Shown piece after piece: positions 51,763 to 63,881 of a stretch of DNA of 64,000 nucleotides. This DNA is from Pocillopora verrucosa (lineage: Eukaryota; Cnidaria; Anthozoa; Scleractinia; Pocilloporidae). The notes below the pieces were generated by a model that worked only from the letters and a program-made list of their open reading frames with translations, made no database searches and had not been told where the DNA came from. The DNA lies in the NCBI RefSeq assembly GCF_036669915.1, contig NC_089323.1:20449804-20513803 (forward strand), read 5' to 3'. Position 1 is the stretch's first letter; each line of letters opens with the position of its first letter. The position numbers and the translations under genes are program-made.

Positions 51763-54208
51763 AGACAGCTTGCAACCAAGACGAGATCAAACAGCGCCAA
51801 GTGACTAAGAGACAGGTGATTTTTTTTTTGCCACCCTCGAGTTTCCGCAAGATGTATTTCATAACGGCATCGTGCCGTGTGAATTCATTTCGCACCAAAA
51901 AAACACCGCCATTCCCTGGAAATGGCCTCTGCACAAAAGGGAAATTGCTCTTTATGGACGTTATGGCGTTCGTCAAAACATAAAGTTGATTTTATGAATA
52001 ATATTACTATAAATATATTTTTCGACGCCGGTTAAAGGACGATGGAACTTTACCAAGGGTTTCGACATAAAAATACTGTAAAAATAAACACATTCATTTG
52101 TATTTGCGGAGCCTAAAAAGGCTTTTGTGAATATTTAGCGATTTAAAAATAGGAATTAGCTAAGATGACAATCTATTGATAAAAGTGAATAACTAATTGG
52201 AATTTTAATTTAACTCGCAGAATAAATTGTTGTAACTTTTCGAGGTATCAATTAATTTAACTTAGACTACCGTGCTGTTAAGTATTTTCTCGTTGCCGCC
52301 AAATCGCAGATGATCTTGGAAATATTGTAGTCGGAAAAATAGATTTTGATAAAATTAACTTCGAAAAATTAGAAACGTGGCAAGCAACATGCTACAAACA
52401 ATTTCGATAAGTCGTTGGCAAGAGGCCGGAAGCCTTAGTATTAAAGGTGACTAAAATGTTTATCTTTTGCGCGCATCGTTAAAATACCCACGAAAATAAC
52501 TTCTTTTGTTCAAGATGAGCGAAATTATTCAAGTGTCGATGGAACATTTTCAAGGAAACATAAAAACCGCAGGTAGGCCGAAAGATCTGAATTTCGTGAC
52601 CGGCCAAGTGGGAGACCAAATAAGTAATTATGCTTACATTTATTCCAAAACTAAGGCAGGAGGCGGTCGATATGTTAAGGATACGAAAAAACCATAATAG
52701 CGCCTTTCTGAACAAATTTTCGTAATATTATGTCAAACTGGTAATCCATATGACTCGTATCTTTTCCTAGTACGCATGCGTGGAGTAGACACCCATTTTC
52801 AGCTGGTCAAATAATATCCAAATTACAAGTTATCTCGGGAGTTTAACCAACCTTTGGCGTCACAAAAGTAAAGGATGTTTGCTTGGTGGTTCTTTCATCT
52901 TTCCCGATTTAATATTTAAGATTTCTAATGAGGATAACAGTCGTAGTATTTTCCAATTAATTTGTAACTTGCCCATTATATAAAATAATGCGAAACACTG
53001 TGTACTTGGGCGGAAGTAAATATCGAGTGTAACGGTTTATATCTGAGACAGTGAGATAGGAATAGCAGGTCATAAGAGTTCACTTTCCCTCTATATGGTA
53101 AAATTTAAGACAAATGTAAATATTGCATATTGTGGAGCCTGAAAACAAAAATTAATTATAAATATCAAACAGTTTGGTAGGGCATCATATTCTGGGTATT
53201 GTGAGAAGTTTATGACAACAGCCAAACAATCCTAATAAAGAGTTTTTTTCGGTTAATAACTGAAGTGGATCTCTTTCACCCTTTGGATTGAACAAGAACT
53301 AAATTCTTCTTTGTGTATCAACACCTTGATGACCTGATAGGTAATGAGAACTGCTATTGAGATCTTGAGAATAAAAGACTCATGAAATCCTTTTCCAGAA
53401 GTCCACACCCTTAGAAAACAAGTTGGGTCTGACTGTAAAAAAAAGAATCTGGCAAAGTTTGCTTTTATAACAATAAAAAGAAGCAGCTGTGAGATTTGAA
53501 TGGCGCAACAAGATTTAAAGTCACTCAAGACAGTCAAGTGATAACGAAAACCCGGTTGGATTGGTGGGGGGTGGGGTTGGGAGGTCATTAAACACGTGCA
53601 TCATACATGAAAAGACATCGGGGCACTTGGAGTTCCTCACGTTTCGAACATTCCAGTAGATCGTGGGTAAAAATTCAATTATTTTTATTACCATTCATCA
53701 ATAATTAATTTTGGGCAATGACTCTGCAAACGTTCTTGTAATAAACAAAGCTAGCCTCCGTTTTACCTATGTTAATTTTAAACATATGTCAAGAAAAGCA
53801 GTGAGGAAATTTGTAGATCTATGATAGACAGGGACAATACAAGACGTACACGGTTCCCCTTCGTTAGTTCTAGAAAATAGCTTAACACACAGCCTGTTTG
53901 ATGCAGTATACAATTATCGTTAAAAGTTTTTAGCACCATGCAAAGTGATAGGAATTCGCTTATAAAAATCCTTCCCACCTCACCCCCCCCCCCCCCCGCC
54001 CGCACATGACAAAATTGCACATAAAAGAAGTTCATTACGAAGACTTCGCCTAAACTTTTATTTACAACATACTGATGATTTAAAAATAGCTTGTAAGCCT
54101 AAATACTACCCAGAAACAGGCTTGAAGACTCCCTGTCACAGCTGTTTGAAAGAACTTGGCCAAGATTTAAAAATAAATCTGCACGATTTCCGGTCGACTT
54201 AACGTCAT
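51763..54208. other. Intergenic region before NUP155
   Basis: AT-rich sequence holding the 3' end of the ORF at 50524 and the NUP155 3' flank. A 60-codon frame at 52515-52697 (start MSEIIQVSMEHFQG) is ATG-initiated but has no recognised homology. A poly-C run lies near 53985-53998. No other structure is seen. Confidence 0.5.
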
Positions 54209-55657
54209 TCAGTGCAAAAGACGCTTTAGACACTTCTGCAATCCTTGAAATTTGTCCAGCGTGTTTTGCACACTTGGGTCACGTGACAGACTAGACTGTA
54301 GTTCCACCAGATACGTGGCGCATGCGTCGTACAGTGCAATTGCTATTTTTCGTCTGAAAGTAAAAGTCAGAAAATGACACTTCAGGGTAAACTAAAATGT
54401 GGCAAAGGGACTGGGGAACATATATAAACCAGTACATGGAGGCAAATGGAAAGGTTGCCCTTACCTCTCATGAGGGGGAGAAATGGTGGGCGTGTTTACA
54501 AATTTCATAAACAAATGATATATAACTTCAAGGATGTGAAGAGGCTTGTCTTGCGTTCGCCAACACTGATCCTTCAAAACATAGACAAACGAAAACATAA
54601 CTAAAAGTTAACAATAATTTACCCTTTCAAATTTTTTTTCTCCTCATCCAATGCGCACCCTTCCCTCCCCTCCCTCATACCAAACTTCCAAATAACTAAC
54701 CCTTCCTTTTAATGAACGTGGGACAGGTAAAAAAAAAAGTACGAGTATGCCACGAGCTACAAGAAGCTGGATGGGCCATATTCTGGGATCATAATGTATA
54801 GCAGATTCCAAATACAGTCGCTGACAAATTCGTCCCAAGAAATCATCTCTAAGCTACAGTGTTTGTGATATTTTGACTTACCTTGGCTTTGAACAGTTTG
54901 TCATAAATGGCGTGTAACACGGGGAATGGAACACCCATCTCTAACATAGTCATAAACACCCAGGTTGGGTCCCAGACCAACTCGGCGCTCTTCTTTTCCA
55001 GCATAAGGATTATTGCCCCTGAAAGGCACAGAGCAACATTATTGAGTAAAAATTCGTGCGTGATTCAAGCCATGACGGTCATGCACAGCGGGCATGGCTA
55101 TGAACAGTCACGAATGGTCATGTACTGGCCGTAACGTAATGACTTACCCAATGGAAAGTACCGCTCAGAATGGACATAAACCTTTCCTAAGTAAGCAATC
55201 TTTTTACTGACAATTGCCATGCGATCACTAGGTGGATTCTGAAGTGAGTCACGGAGCTCTATTGAAGAAAATAAACGTAGAAGTGTTACAAGTCCTGCCA
55301 GACAGCATTTTCTGGGAAAATTCACCACTTTCTCGATAGCCATTTAGGTTTTGAGTACCCTGCTGTTTTCAAACAAGACATTGTAATACGTTTGAGAGCC
55401 TTGTCGTGCAACTTAGTAACTTAACACGAAAATCACTAACCGGCTTCTATGATGTCCCTCCAGAGCGTCTCAATCAAGGTTGGGTCGTAATGTCCAGCAC
55501 AGAGAACGATGGCGAGTTTACACTCAGACAGATCAAACTCATCAGCAAAATCTCCGTACAGCTGAGGATGATTATAGTCAAATTAGTCTTAACTCATCTG
55601 CAAAACTGCCATTCCACGAAAACACCGAAAAAATCACACAAGTAGCACTTCAGACTA

Positions 55658-56393
55658 CCGTATTTACTTGTGTATAAGTCGACCCCTCACTTTCAAGGTC
55701 AAAAATCAGATTTTTCATCATTTCTAGTCAAAGAAGTTAATCTCTTATTTCCGAGAATGTATTGAAAACACGGAGAATTCAAAAAAATTAAGAGCAAAAT
55801 GTAACCGTGTGCTGTAAAGTTTATTGGCACGATTTAGGCATATACGAGCACTTCGATTTACTGAAGCATTTTACCATATTTTGTGAATCACAGTGAAAAT
55901 GAAATCTTCTTGCATTTAAATAGCCTTTATTTTAATGCTGACTTTGAAGGGAGATTAATTAGACCGAAGGAGAACCGAAGAACTTCGAAGGATTGCGCGT
56001 AACATACAAGACCGCGCGAGCCAGGTCACCAAGCCACTGAAATCGTTCGATGAAAACGAAAGTTCAGCACCGTTAACAGCAGCGAAGCTGGAGGCAAAAA
56101 TGTCTGCTCCACAGTCCGAAGACACGATATAAATCAGCTCCAGTAGCTTTTTGTTAAGCCACTTAAAATTTATTATTTCAAACATTTTTGTTGAGGAAGA
56201 ATGTGCTAAAAAGTGACGAAACTCTTACACAACTAGAACTGGTTTTATAAACTCGGTCTACCTAACGGACTTCAGGCAAATTTTATGCTAATTTCTTGGA
56301 TTGCTCAAATCAGGTCTTTGTGTACAAGTCGAGGGGATTTTTTGGGCTGATCGTTTGGTCATAAAAGGTCGACTTATACACGAGTAAATACGG
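55658..56393. mobile_element. Non-autonomous DNA transposon with long terminal inverted repeats
   Basis: Left end CCGTATTTACTTGTGTATAA and right end TTATACACGAGTAAATACGG are near-perfect inverted repeats continuing into GTCGACC/GGTCGAC, flanked on both sides by TA. It is about 736 bases long and lies in the NUP155 intron between exons 56774-57023 and 55441-55561. No transposase frame is intact; a plus-strand 57-codon open stretch near 55961-56130 is not recognised. Superfamily is not assigned. Confidence 0.85.
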
Positions 56394-57372
56394 TAACAGC
56401 GAAAAGTGATGAATGTCTTTTACAACATGCTAGGGTATACGCCATTAAACAACAAAACTATTATCTAATGAGGGCAAGACCAAGTCGTAGGATACCATAA
56501 AGGGTGAAGAAATGAAAATCAGAGAGTGCAGAAGATCGAACGAGGGGGTCATATTACTTAAAATTACGAAAACATGCTTCATTGTAGAAGGAAATGAGAG
56601 TGTCGGTAAGGCGGGGAATCTGAACGAAAGGGAAATGAGAGGAAAAGAGGAAACAGCACACTTCCCAGTGATATGACAAAAAACAACAACCGCCTCTTTC
56701 TGGATAATGTATCGATATAGGAAGGGAAAGATTCATGTAAGTCACTTAGTGAAGGAAATTAAAAGGCCCTTACTTTGGTGACATCAAAGAGCTGAGAATT
56801 CAATCCAATCAAAGCTTGGTCTATCCGCCTGGATGGATTAGCAGAGTTAATTCTTACAAGAGCTTGATAGACTTGCATCTGGATGCGGGCAACTTCCAGC
56901 TTCTCTTGTAACCCGTGTAAGAATTCCCCGTCGCCACTCCCGGCGGTTCGTAAATTACAGCTCTTGGCGCTCATAATGGCACGAGCCAGGTATTCTAATC
57001 TTAACTCTAGTGTTACACCAGGACTGAAATATAACCAAAATAACACTGATGACTTTCAGGACAGTGAGAAGAGGAGGAGTGAGGGGAACTAAGTGTGTAA
57101 GATATGTTATTGTAGAGCGGTGCGGATTTAACCAAAATTTATTGCTGCTCTTGACAGAAGCACTGAAGATGCAAGTCACCAGAACGAGGCCTGAGACCTA
57201 CAACCTTGATCACAAAAGTTGAAAAGTGTTAATATCTATAACTTCTGCCCATTCCCGCCCACAGCAGTGTGGAACGAACAATTCCTGCATTTTTTCAATA
57301 AAACACGCTGAAAGGGGGGATAAAAAGGGAAGTGAAGAATGGGGCGGGGCAGAGGAGGGCGAAATATGTTGC

Positions 57373-57388
57373 TTAGGGTTAGGGTTAG
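57373..57388 (+). repeat. Short interstitial telomere-like tract
   Basis: TTAGGGTTAGGGTTAG, about 2.7 copies of the animal telomere hexamer, in a NUP155 intron. Too short to indicate a true telomere; it may mark a repaired break or be chance. Confidence 0.7.
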
Positions 57389-58508
57389 CTCAGAAAGTCA
57401 AAGTTTTAACGGCTGCGAGGTCCATTAGGGAAACCTTAACCCGAGTTCTAAAGGTATTGAAATTGAAATAATAATTACCTTTGTTTTTAAGAGAGTTTAG
57501 AAAGGATTCTTGCAGCAGCAGAGTAATTCTTTGTCTTTTCATAATGTTTCCACAACAAGTCCAACATCTTTAATTCATTTGGCTGATCCTGTGACGATGA
57601 TCGCCTCAGAAACACCTCCAAGTGCGGAGATTTGATCTTCATTTGAAGAATAAAGGAATAAGTCGATCAAAAAACAAAACAAATCAAAAATGGCAGAGAA
57701 AATATCAACCGAGAGTCAACACAAACACTAGACGGCTTCTGTTCTCCTTCACTGCTCTGTGATTGGTTTATAAACTCGCACCACCTATTGACACAATTAG
57801 ATACAAAACTAAACCGATTACGACTTGGTGTCCGACTTTTCCCGTGAAACAAATCGAGAATGGTTGAGGAATAAAGAAAATGCAAGGACTCTTGGAATGA
57901 TAAGAAGGTACAGGAAAATAGAACTTACCTCCAACAGCCTTTCAGTCAGTCCATTGTCAATCAACCATTGATACAAAACAACATGCCATAATTCATCCCC
58001 GTAAGACAATGAAGATGATAACACATCTTCCATCTAGGAAAAAGATTAAGTCTGGAAATCAAGCGCTGCCTACAAACCTGACAGAAATCAGACTTTTTTT
58101 TCATAAGAACTTACAAGCTTTTCAGCATCATGCGGTGTCAGAGCACTGGGGTCTGGGGCCGGAGGAGACCCTGGTCGTGAGGGTTGTCCGGGTGATTGAG
58201 AAGGAGTTGTTTTAATGACAAGAAGACGTTGGAGACAGTCCAGAATGCACTTGTAGCACTGTTGTATAGAAAAAGAAAGACTTGTCCAATATAATTGGTG
58301 AAAAACAAAGGGAATATTTATAAACAACAGTTACGTTTATGTCTGCAGTTTTGTTTTTACCAATGACGATCTGCGGTCCTGAGCGGAGAAGGAAGGGAAG
58401 AGTGGAGACTGTGTTCTACGCTTCAAACTGGTTCCTATTATTAGCTCTGCAAGACGAGCATTTCTCAACACGCGGGAGGATTTGAGACGAGTCGGAAAGA
58501 GGTTTGAG

Positions 58509-58541
58509 GGGGTCTGGCACTAATTATCAGTGCCAGACCCC
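58509..58541. repeat. Perfect 13-bp hairpin in NUP155 intron
   Basis: GGGGTCTGGCACT (58509-58521) and AGTGCCAGACCCC (58529-58541) are exact reverse complements with a 7-base loop AATTATC. GC-rich against AT-rich surroundings, near the putative NUP155 microexon. Function unknown. Confidence 0.75.
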
Positions 58542-59342
58542 TTGCAGATCTCCCGCCGCCTCGTGTTGCTCAAGGCCTCATACTCAGTTTCTCGCGGGCA
58601 AGAAACGTTCGTGCCTATTCGCAGGCTCACTTTTGTTCCCACGAAGTCATCAGACTCTCTCCAAGACTGATAAGGTGACTTCTTGTGAAACAGTTAAACA
58701 TCGCAGAGATAGACTAGGATAAAATACCTGGCAATAAACGCTTCCCGTCCTTGCATATCACCATGTCGCTCTCCATTCCTGTAGAAGTGTAAAGCCATTC
58801 CCTGGGGATCTCGTTTTAGCGCAGCATACAAAGATAACTCCATCATAGAATCTCACTTTAAAAACAAACAAAAAATAATTAATAAACATTTTAAGTTATC
58901 AAAATTGAACAGTGGCACTTCCAAGATGTGGTTTTTCGTCCACTGTTAAAAATCGAAATTGAGAGTGATGGTCTTTGTTAAGGGGTAAAAAGCGGAGAGA
59001 CTATTGAAAAAGTCTCACAGTGAGAACCAACAACAAACTCTACCCAGGTCTCAGTGGTGAGAGACGAGTGCTTACACTACTGTGCCACCCCTACCACCCT
59101 AAAAACAAATTGGCTGGCGGTAAATCAATTATTATCACTGAACGAGTTTGAAGATATTATATTACCTGATTCAAACAAAGAACAAATCAATTCCAGGTTG
59201 ATCTGATGGGTCACTTGTCGATAACGCTAGCAAAAAAAAAAAAAACAGAAGAATGAAAAAAAAATAACTTTAAAACCTGCCAGATGGTTTCATTACCTGG
59301 ATGTTTCAAAGATTGCCTGTTACATTCTATTTTGTTGCTTTA

Positions 59343-59450
59343 ATTAACCCTTTGACTCCTAAGAGTGACTAGCATCTAATTTCTCCTAACAATATAACCC
59401 CTGAATCATAAAGTAAGGTTGTGAGGATAAGAAAACTGATCACCAGCTAA
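59343..59450. mobile_element. Partial MITE between NUP155 exons
   Basis: TTAACCCTTTGACTCCTAAG followed by AGCATCTAATTTCTCCTAAC and an abrupt change to G-rich sequence (a run of nine or more G near 59500). It lies exactly in the interval where NUP155 coding sequence seems to be missing. Confidence 0.65.
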
Positions 59451-60241
59451 AGAAGGGAGGGGGGAGGACTGGTGCATGAGAAACAGCATTGCAGAGAAGG
59501 GGGGGGGGGCATCAAAAGGTTCTAGTCAACCTCATATTTGTCCAGGAAAATAATAATTATTAATACTTAAATAACTTCCTAATATGTTCCTCCTAAGCAA
59601 AGCAAAGTCTACATAAATTTTACTCAATTTGTTTGAACAAACACAATTGCCATGGTTACCTTCTGCCCCTTAGTTGCCAGGTCTCTAAACTTGACATGCT
59701 TTAAACGATCCCTTATTGTCTGAAATTAAAACACAACAATGACTTAACAAACACCACACTTGCCTAAATTACTAAGCTTGGAAACCATTTCCTAGAACTA
59801 TACCTCTCAGTCAGTACAAATGCTATGATTGGTTAATACATCAAGTTGTACTTCACTATACTGCCTGCTAAATTCAAAGGTTTGCTTGAATTGTAATGTT
59901 CTCCATCCATTTAAACCCACTAATATAAGAAATTAACTGTGTAATCAGTTTAATAACAAAAATAATCAAAGACAGAATGTCTTACAGTATCAAGATGAAG
60001 TATGACATCTTCTATGTTGTATTCATTAAGAACTTGCCACAGGCTGAGAGTCTCCACTGACCACTCTACAAGTGACTTGAAATTCATCAAAAAGTTTTTC
60101 TCTGGATTGATTTGTTTAATTAAACATGGTTAACTGATCAATCCATTCCCACTGAAAAACAAAAGCTGACAACAATGCAGCCTCATGTTCATGCTCAGCC
60201 TCGCGTTAGTGTAATTGTAATTGACGTAAAATGTTACAACA

Positions 60242-60610
60242 TCATACAGCTACAACATGTAAAATGTAAACAAAATGGCAGATGGGCAAAATATTGTGCT
60301 TTTGTTTTGGAAAGCATGGAGAGAAGAAAGCCAGCTTCTTCTTTGGTGTGGCATTTCCCATCTTGGTGCATCCATCTTTGCAGCTTCTATAAGCGCTTAT
60401 CAGAGTGTGAATTTGTGTCTTGCAGCTGCCATCCTCTCTGTCTTCATAGCCTGCAGCTGGAAGATATGCTGCAATTTCTAGCCATATAGGCTTTTTTTTT
60501 GTGCATGATTTTAGCTGGAGCTGGATATTCTCATCTCCCCACTTTTCAAGTAACAGGATGGTTTCTTTGTGCTCCCAAACCCTTCCAGGTGTTGTGGTTT
60601 CTGTCGCCAT
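60242..60610 (-). CDS. Myb/SANT-like DNA-binding domain ORF, transposon-related
   Basis: A 122-codon ATG-to-stop frame. Residues about 10-80 have the Myb/SANT-like pattern found in Harbinger-type transposon accessory proteins and trihelix-like factors: VWEHKETILLLEKWGDENI, then PIWLEIAAYLPAAGYEDRED, then KTQIHTLISAYRSCKDGCTK. The C terminus past this drifts into unrelated hydrophobic residues, suggesting truncation. It lies only about 140 bases upstream of the first visible NUP155 exon. Function not established; may be a decayed insertion. Confidence 0.6.
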   Translation of the reverse strand: MATETTTPGRVWEHKETILLLEKWGDENIQLQLKSCTKKKPIWLEIAAYLPAAGYEDREDGSCKTQIHTLISAYRSCKDGCTKMGNATPKKKLAFFSPCFPKQKHNILPICHFVYILHVVAV

Positions 60611-62411
60611 TTTGAATGTGTTTTATTACACACGATTGTTAACCTACCTTGCGAGGTAGTTTTGTTAAACACGGTTTTAGACATGTTTGGTCAAACAGGC
60701 CAGCAGTGTGAACAGCCAGTCTTCTTAAATCTGTTTATCAAAACAAATTTTAAACATGTTTAAGCTTTGGTGTGAATGGGGTATTAGCTTCATCCTGAAC
60801 ATACATCCCATTTTCATTTGTTTATGGTTTGACTATTTGTGGCAAAGAGTACAAAACAAAGCTGAGTTTCTAACTACTAACCCTGGTGGGTTTGTTGGAG
60901 AAATGGCTGCATACCACTCATTGTTACTCTTGTTACTCTCATTGTTACTCTAAAACAATTACGTAAATTCCTTAAAATGTATTTTTTAAAAATGTGGTCT
61001 GCTATTGAATGAAAAAACATTACCCTGACTTTTCATTTCAATTTGGAACATTTTCACACATACATATACATGATGATTGGAAACTTATGCTTTTTTGCAT
61101 GAATATTCTAAGCTTAACTGGTGATAACGGTATTTCAAACTCTTCTGCAAAATCAGGCAAACCTACATGTAGGTTCAAATCCTACATCATTGCGCATATA
61201 GATTGTTGTAGCTTCAATTTCCCCTTCTTGGAGAAAAACCTTTTAAACTTTCTCAACTGGAGAAATAGTAGAAATTGGGCCACAGATTCCAATCTTGCTG
61301 TGAAAGGCCACCTCCTCTGACACTTGTGAAGTTATTATGATATGAAAGCCTCTCTGATAGCATTAGTTGGGACTTTCTGGGTTATATATTTACCATACAG
61401 TTTCTTGCTGAGTTACTATAATCCCTACCATAGAACTACCATGTGAAGATGTTTTTAAGTACTGTTACACAAATCATATTTTAGGATAGGTTTCAACCAA
61501 CACAATGCTGATTACAGCCTACATTTCAATCTGTCTTATTTCAAAAATCTACAATTGTAAGTGTTTCTTATCTCACTCACTGTTTGGCAGAATATTTTCT
61601 TTGTGCCATACATGCTTCAACAATTGACATCACAACTTAAATTAATCAAAATAAAAGTTATTACCCACATTTAAATATTTCTAAAGAGCTAAAAGGAAAG
61701 AAATCTTTTCCCTATGATTGAATGTCCACAACAAAAAATTAACAATATGTGTACTTATGTCCTCATTGTGTGTTCTCAAACACAGACAAGGGAAAACAGT
61801 ACTGAGAGATCTTCTTAAAAGGTTTTTTTTTCAACTAGATGTAGATAAAGTGGTAAAAAATATATTTTATTTCAATCATCATTAGTTCACCCTGTAAGAA
61901 TCTGAGAATTCACCTGGATTACTGCAACCGAGGTTTTGAAATTGGCCCGTTTCTACCAAAGTTTATGTGCGAGCATACCACAAAGAAATAAACAACATTC
62001 AGAAAATAAAAAAAGCTAGTGGATTTGGTGTAAAGGGTGAAATTCTCAGCTAAACTGGTCAACTACGGTTTCCAAATACAGTATCTTGCTCAAAGTTGTT
62101 GATATAAACAGAATAAATTCGCACGGAGTATGACAGCCCATTGTGGTTATTTTGAAACACATCCAAATTTAATTTATAATTTTTGGTTTCTATTATGATA
62201 CAATTTCTACAGTAAGGGGAGAAACAGCCACTTTTCCCCGCCTAAACTTTGCTAACCCTGTAGGATAACATTACGCACTCATGGACAAGCAAGAGCTTAT
62301 ATCGGCAAAAAATTTCAAGCTTCCGTCCTCCGAAAGCACAACGATTTCAAACCACAAAATATTTTAATCCATTACGAACAACATTAACATGGACAGCTTC
62401 CTCTGGCTTAC

Positions 62412-62788
62412 CCTAGCTGTGTCACTTGAGTTGCAGATTTCGCTAATTTCAGGAGTGATTTAGCATAGACTTCCTCTACAGCAGATCTGAAAGTCGAAGG
62501 TAGAATTTGAAATTGCTCATAATCATACATTAAACACATCTCGACCACAAAGTTCTCACGAACAAAATTTTAGCCAAACATTGTGCCCAACTTTCGCGTA
62601 AAAATTCAACAAGCTTACAGCTTGCATTGTTTCCATATTTCATGTTAAGATAGAGCACGTCGAATCCAGAATTTTTTTCCCCATGCAAGCCGTAAAAATA
62701 AAGAAAGAAATTACTGTAGCATCACGCTCTGGATGTCAAGCAGCTACACCGACAGACACCCAGAAATGGTACTCAAATAGCACTTTTT
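62412..62788 (-). pseudogene. Decayed copy of FCHO exons 1-3
   Basis: Exon 3 copy (62412-62486) keeps its frame and both splice sites. The exon 2 copy (62591-62682) has lost its donor GT (now TT, from the change CCCAC to CCCAA on the plus strand) and its acceptor AG (now AT). The exon 1 copy near 62759-62788 has lost the initiator ATG (plus-strand CACCATTTT is now CACTTTTT). With no downstream FCHO exons nearby this copy cannot make FCHO. Confidence 0.85.
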
Positions 62789-63498
62789 CTATCTCAAGTC
62801 TAGAATCTGGTTGTCAATCCTTAGATATATCATTTAAGTTACGAGAAAGTATCCACCAAGATCATGGCAGCTTAGCGAGCGGAAGAAGCCGTCAATAAGT
62901 ATCTCCAGTTTTTTTGCAGTTATCATGGACGCGATGACCTGGGACGATCTGTGGGAGATTTGTCTCTGATCGTCTCTTACAGTGGAAGAGTTGTTGAAAA
63001 TTATCAAATTTTATTCCACCTCTTCTTTCTCCAAAGTATCAATAGAGCTCTTTAACTTTAATTCCCTAACATTTTCAACTGAAAGAGACCATTCAACCCC
63101 AAAGTGGCAGTATACATCATTAAGCTAAAATAAAATGGTTAGCGTTATGTTTCCTCCTGTTTCAAGGAATTTAAACTGTAATGAACTGGTCTGAGTAATT
63201 ATAAATTTTATGCCATTGAATTAGGTAAAGAAATTGTGAAAGGTAGATTGATGGTTCTTGGTTCTAAAATTGGTTATTTGTAAGATCAGTAAACTTGTGA
63301 TATCACCTCTGAAAACCTCCTGGCTATTATATAACAGACCATTCAAAACAAACAAACAAACAAACAAACTACATAGCCTGGTTCCCTCCTGACTGCGCCA
63401 AAACAACAACGATAGCGATAGTGACAACAAAAACTACAATTAAAAAATGAGTCAAAGTTTTGCTGAGAGAGACTTAAGATAAGAGGTCTTTCTCTTAC

Positions 63499-63881
63499 CT
63501 GGTCTGCATTAGAAGAGAGTTTTCTCCGTTGTTTGATAGCACATTCAGTTTCTGTTGTCGGACTCTTTGGCGGCCTCGCAACCCGGGCAAAAAGATTGCT
63601 CGAAGATGTTGATGAATTATTTATTTCTGGGCTTCCTTTTTTTCTGTTGATTTTCTTGGTTAAATTCATAATTTTACCTCATTTCCTGAGTTTTCATGAG
63701 ACACAACAATGCTGCAGATCTTTGAAGGATCGTCAACGAGTGAAGTTCGGTTTGACTCTTCAGATGGTGAGAGTCTTTCTTCAACATCTTCGCCATCAGA
63801 CAGAAGCTCTTGATCTTCACCAGAAAGTATTTTGGAACTGTGGCCGGTGAACAAGGAGGCTAGTGAATCTCTACTTTTCAT
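63499..63881 (-). pseudogene. Frameshifted copy of the unidentified exon at 38476-38859
   Basis: ATG at 63881 opens MKSRDSLASLFTGHSSKI, closely matching the other copy. A one-base deletion in an A-run near 63672 (GTAAAATTATG against GTTAAAAATTATG) shifts the frame and gives a stop after NEVKL. The downstream part, from MNLTKKINRKKGSPE to the donor at 63498, remains open in the other frame. Total length is one base shorter than the intact copy, matching the single deletion. Confidence 0.85.

Larger units (their letters stand above)
54209..60101 (-). pseudogene. NUP155: NUP155 C-terminal half, interrupted (partial; 5' end not in window)
   Basis: Inner-ring nucleoporin, C-terminal alpha-solenoid. 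Fourteen exons match vertebrate NUP155 in order: 59986-60101 (SVETLSLW), 59660-59719, 59166-59226, 58728-58851 (KRDPQGMALHFY), tentative 10-base microexon 58361-58370, 58115-58258 (CYKCILDCLQRLL), 57929-58033, 57479-57636 (LDLLWKHYEKTKNYSAAARI), 56774-57023 (RLEYLARAIMSAKS), 55441-55561, 55148-55258, 54882-55018, 54465-54571, 54209-54353 ending QKCLKRLLH stop. Splice sites and phases are conserved. However, exon 57479-57636 has an in-frame TAA at 57487-57489 where the alignment expects one residue, and about 70 residues expected between exons 59660-59719 and 59166-59226 are absent. No upstream exon is seen to 64000. It could be a decayed copy, a recent null allele, or an intact gene with a sequence error. 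Confidence 0.8.

Noticed and set aside
53985-53998. Poly-C run as a regulatory element
   Set aside because: Simple homopolymer, likely slippage or sequencing-prone; nothing else supports function.
55955-56185. 76-codon minus-strand ORF inside the TIR element
   Set aside because: No transposase-like motifs recognised; the start codon and length are compatible with chance.
57373-57388. Telomere nearby
   Set aside because: Fewer than three hexamers within a gene intron; no array.
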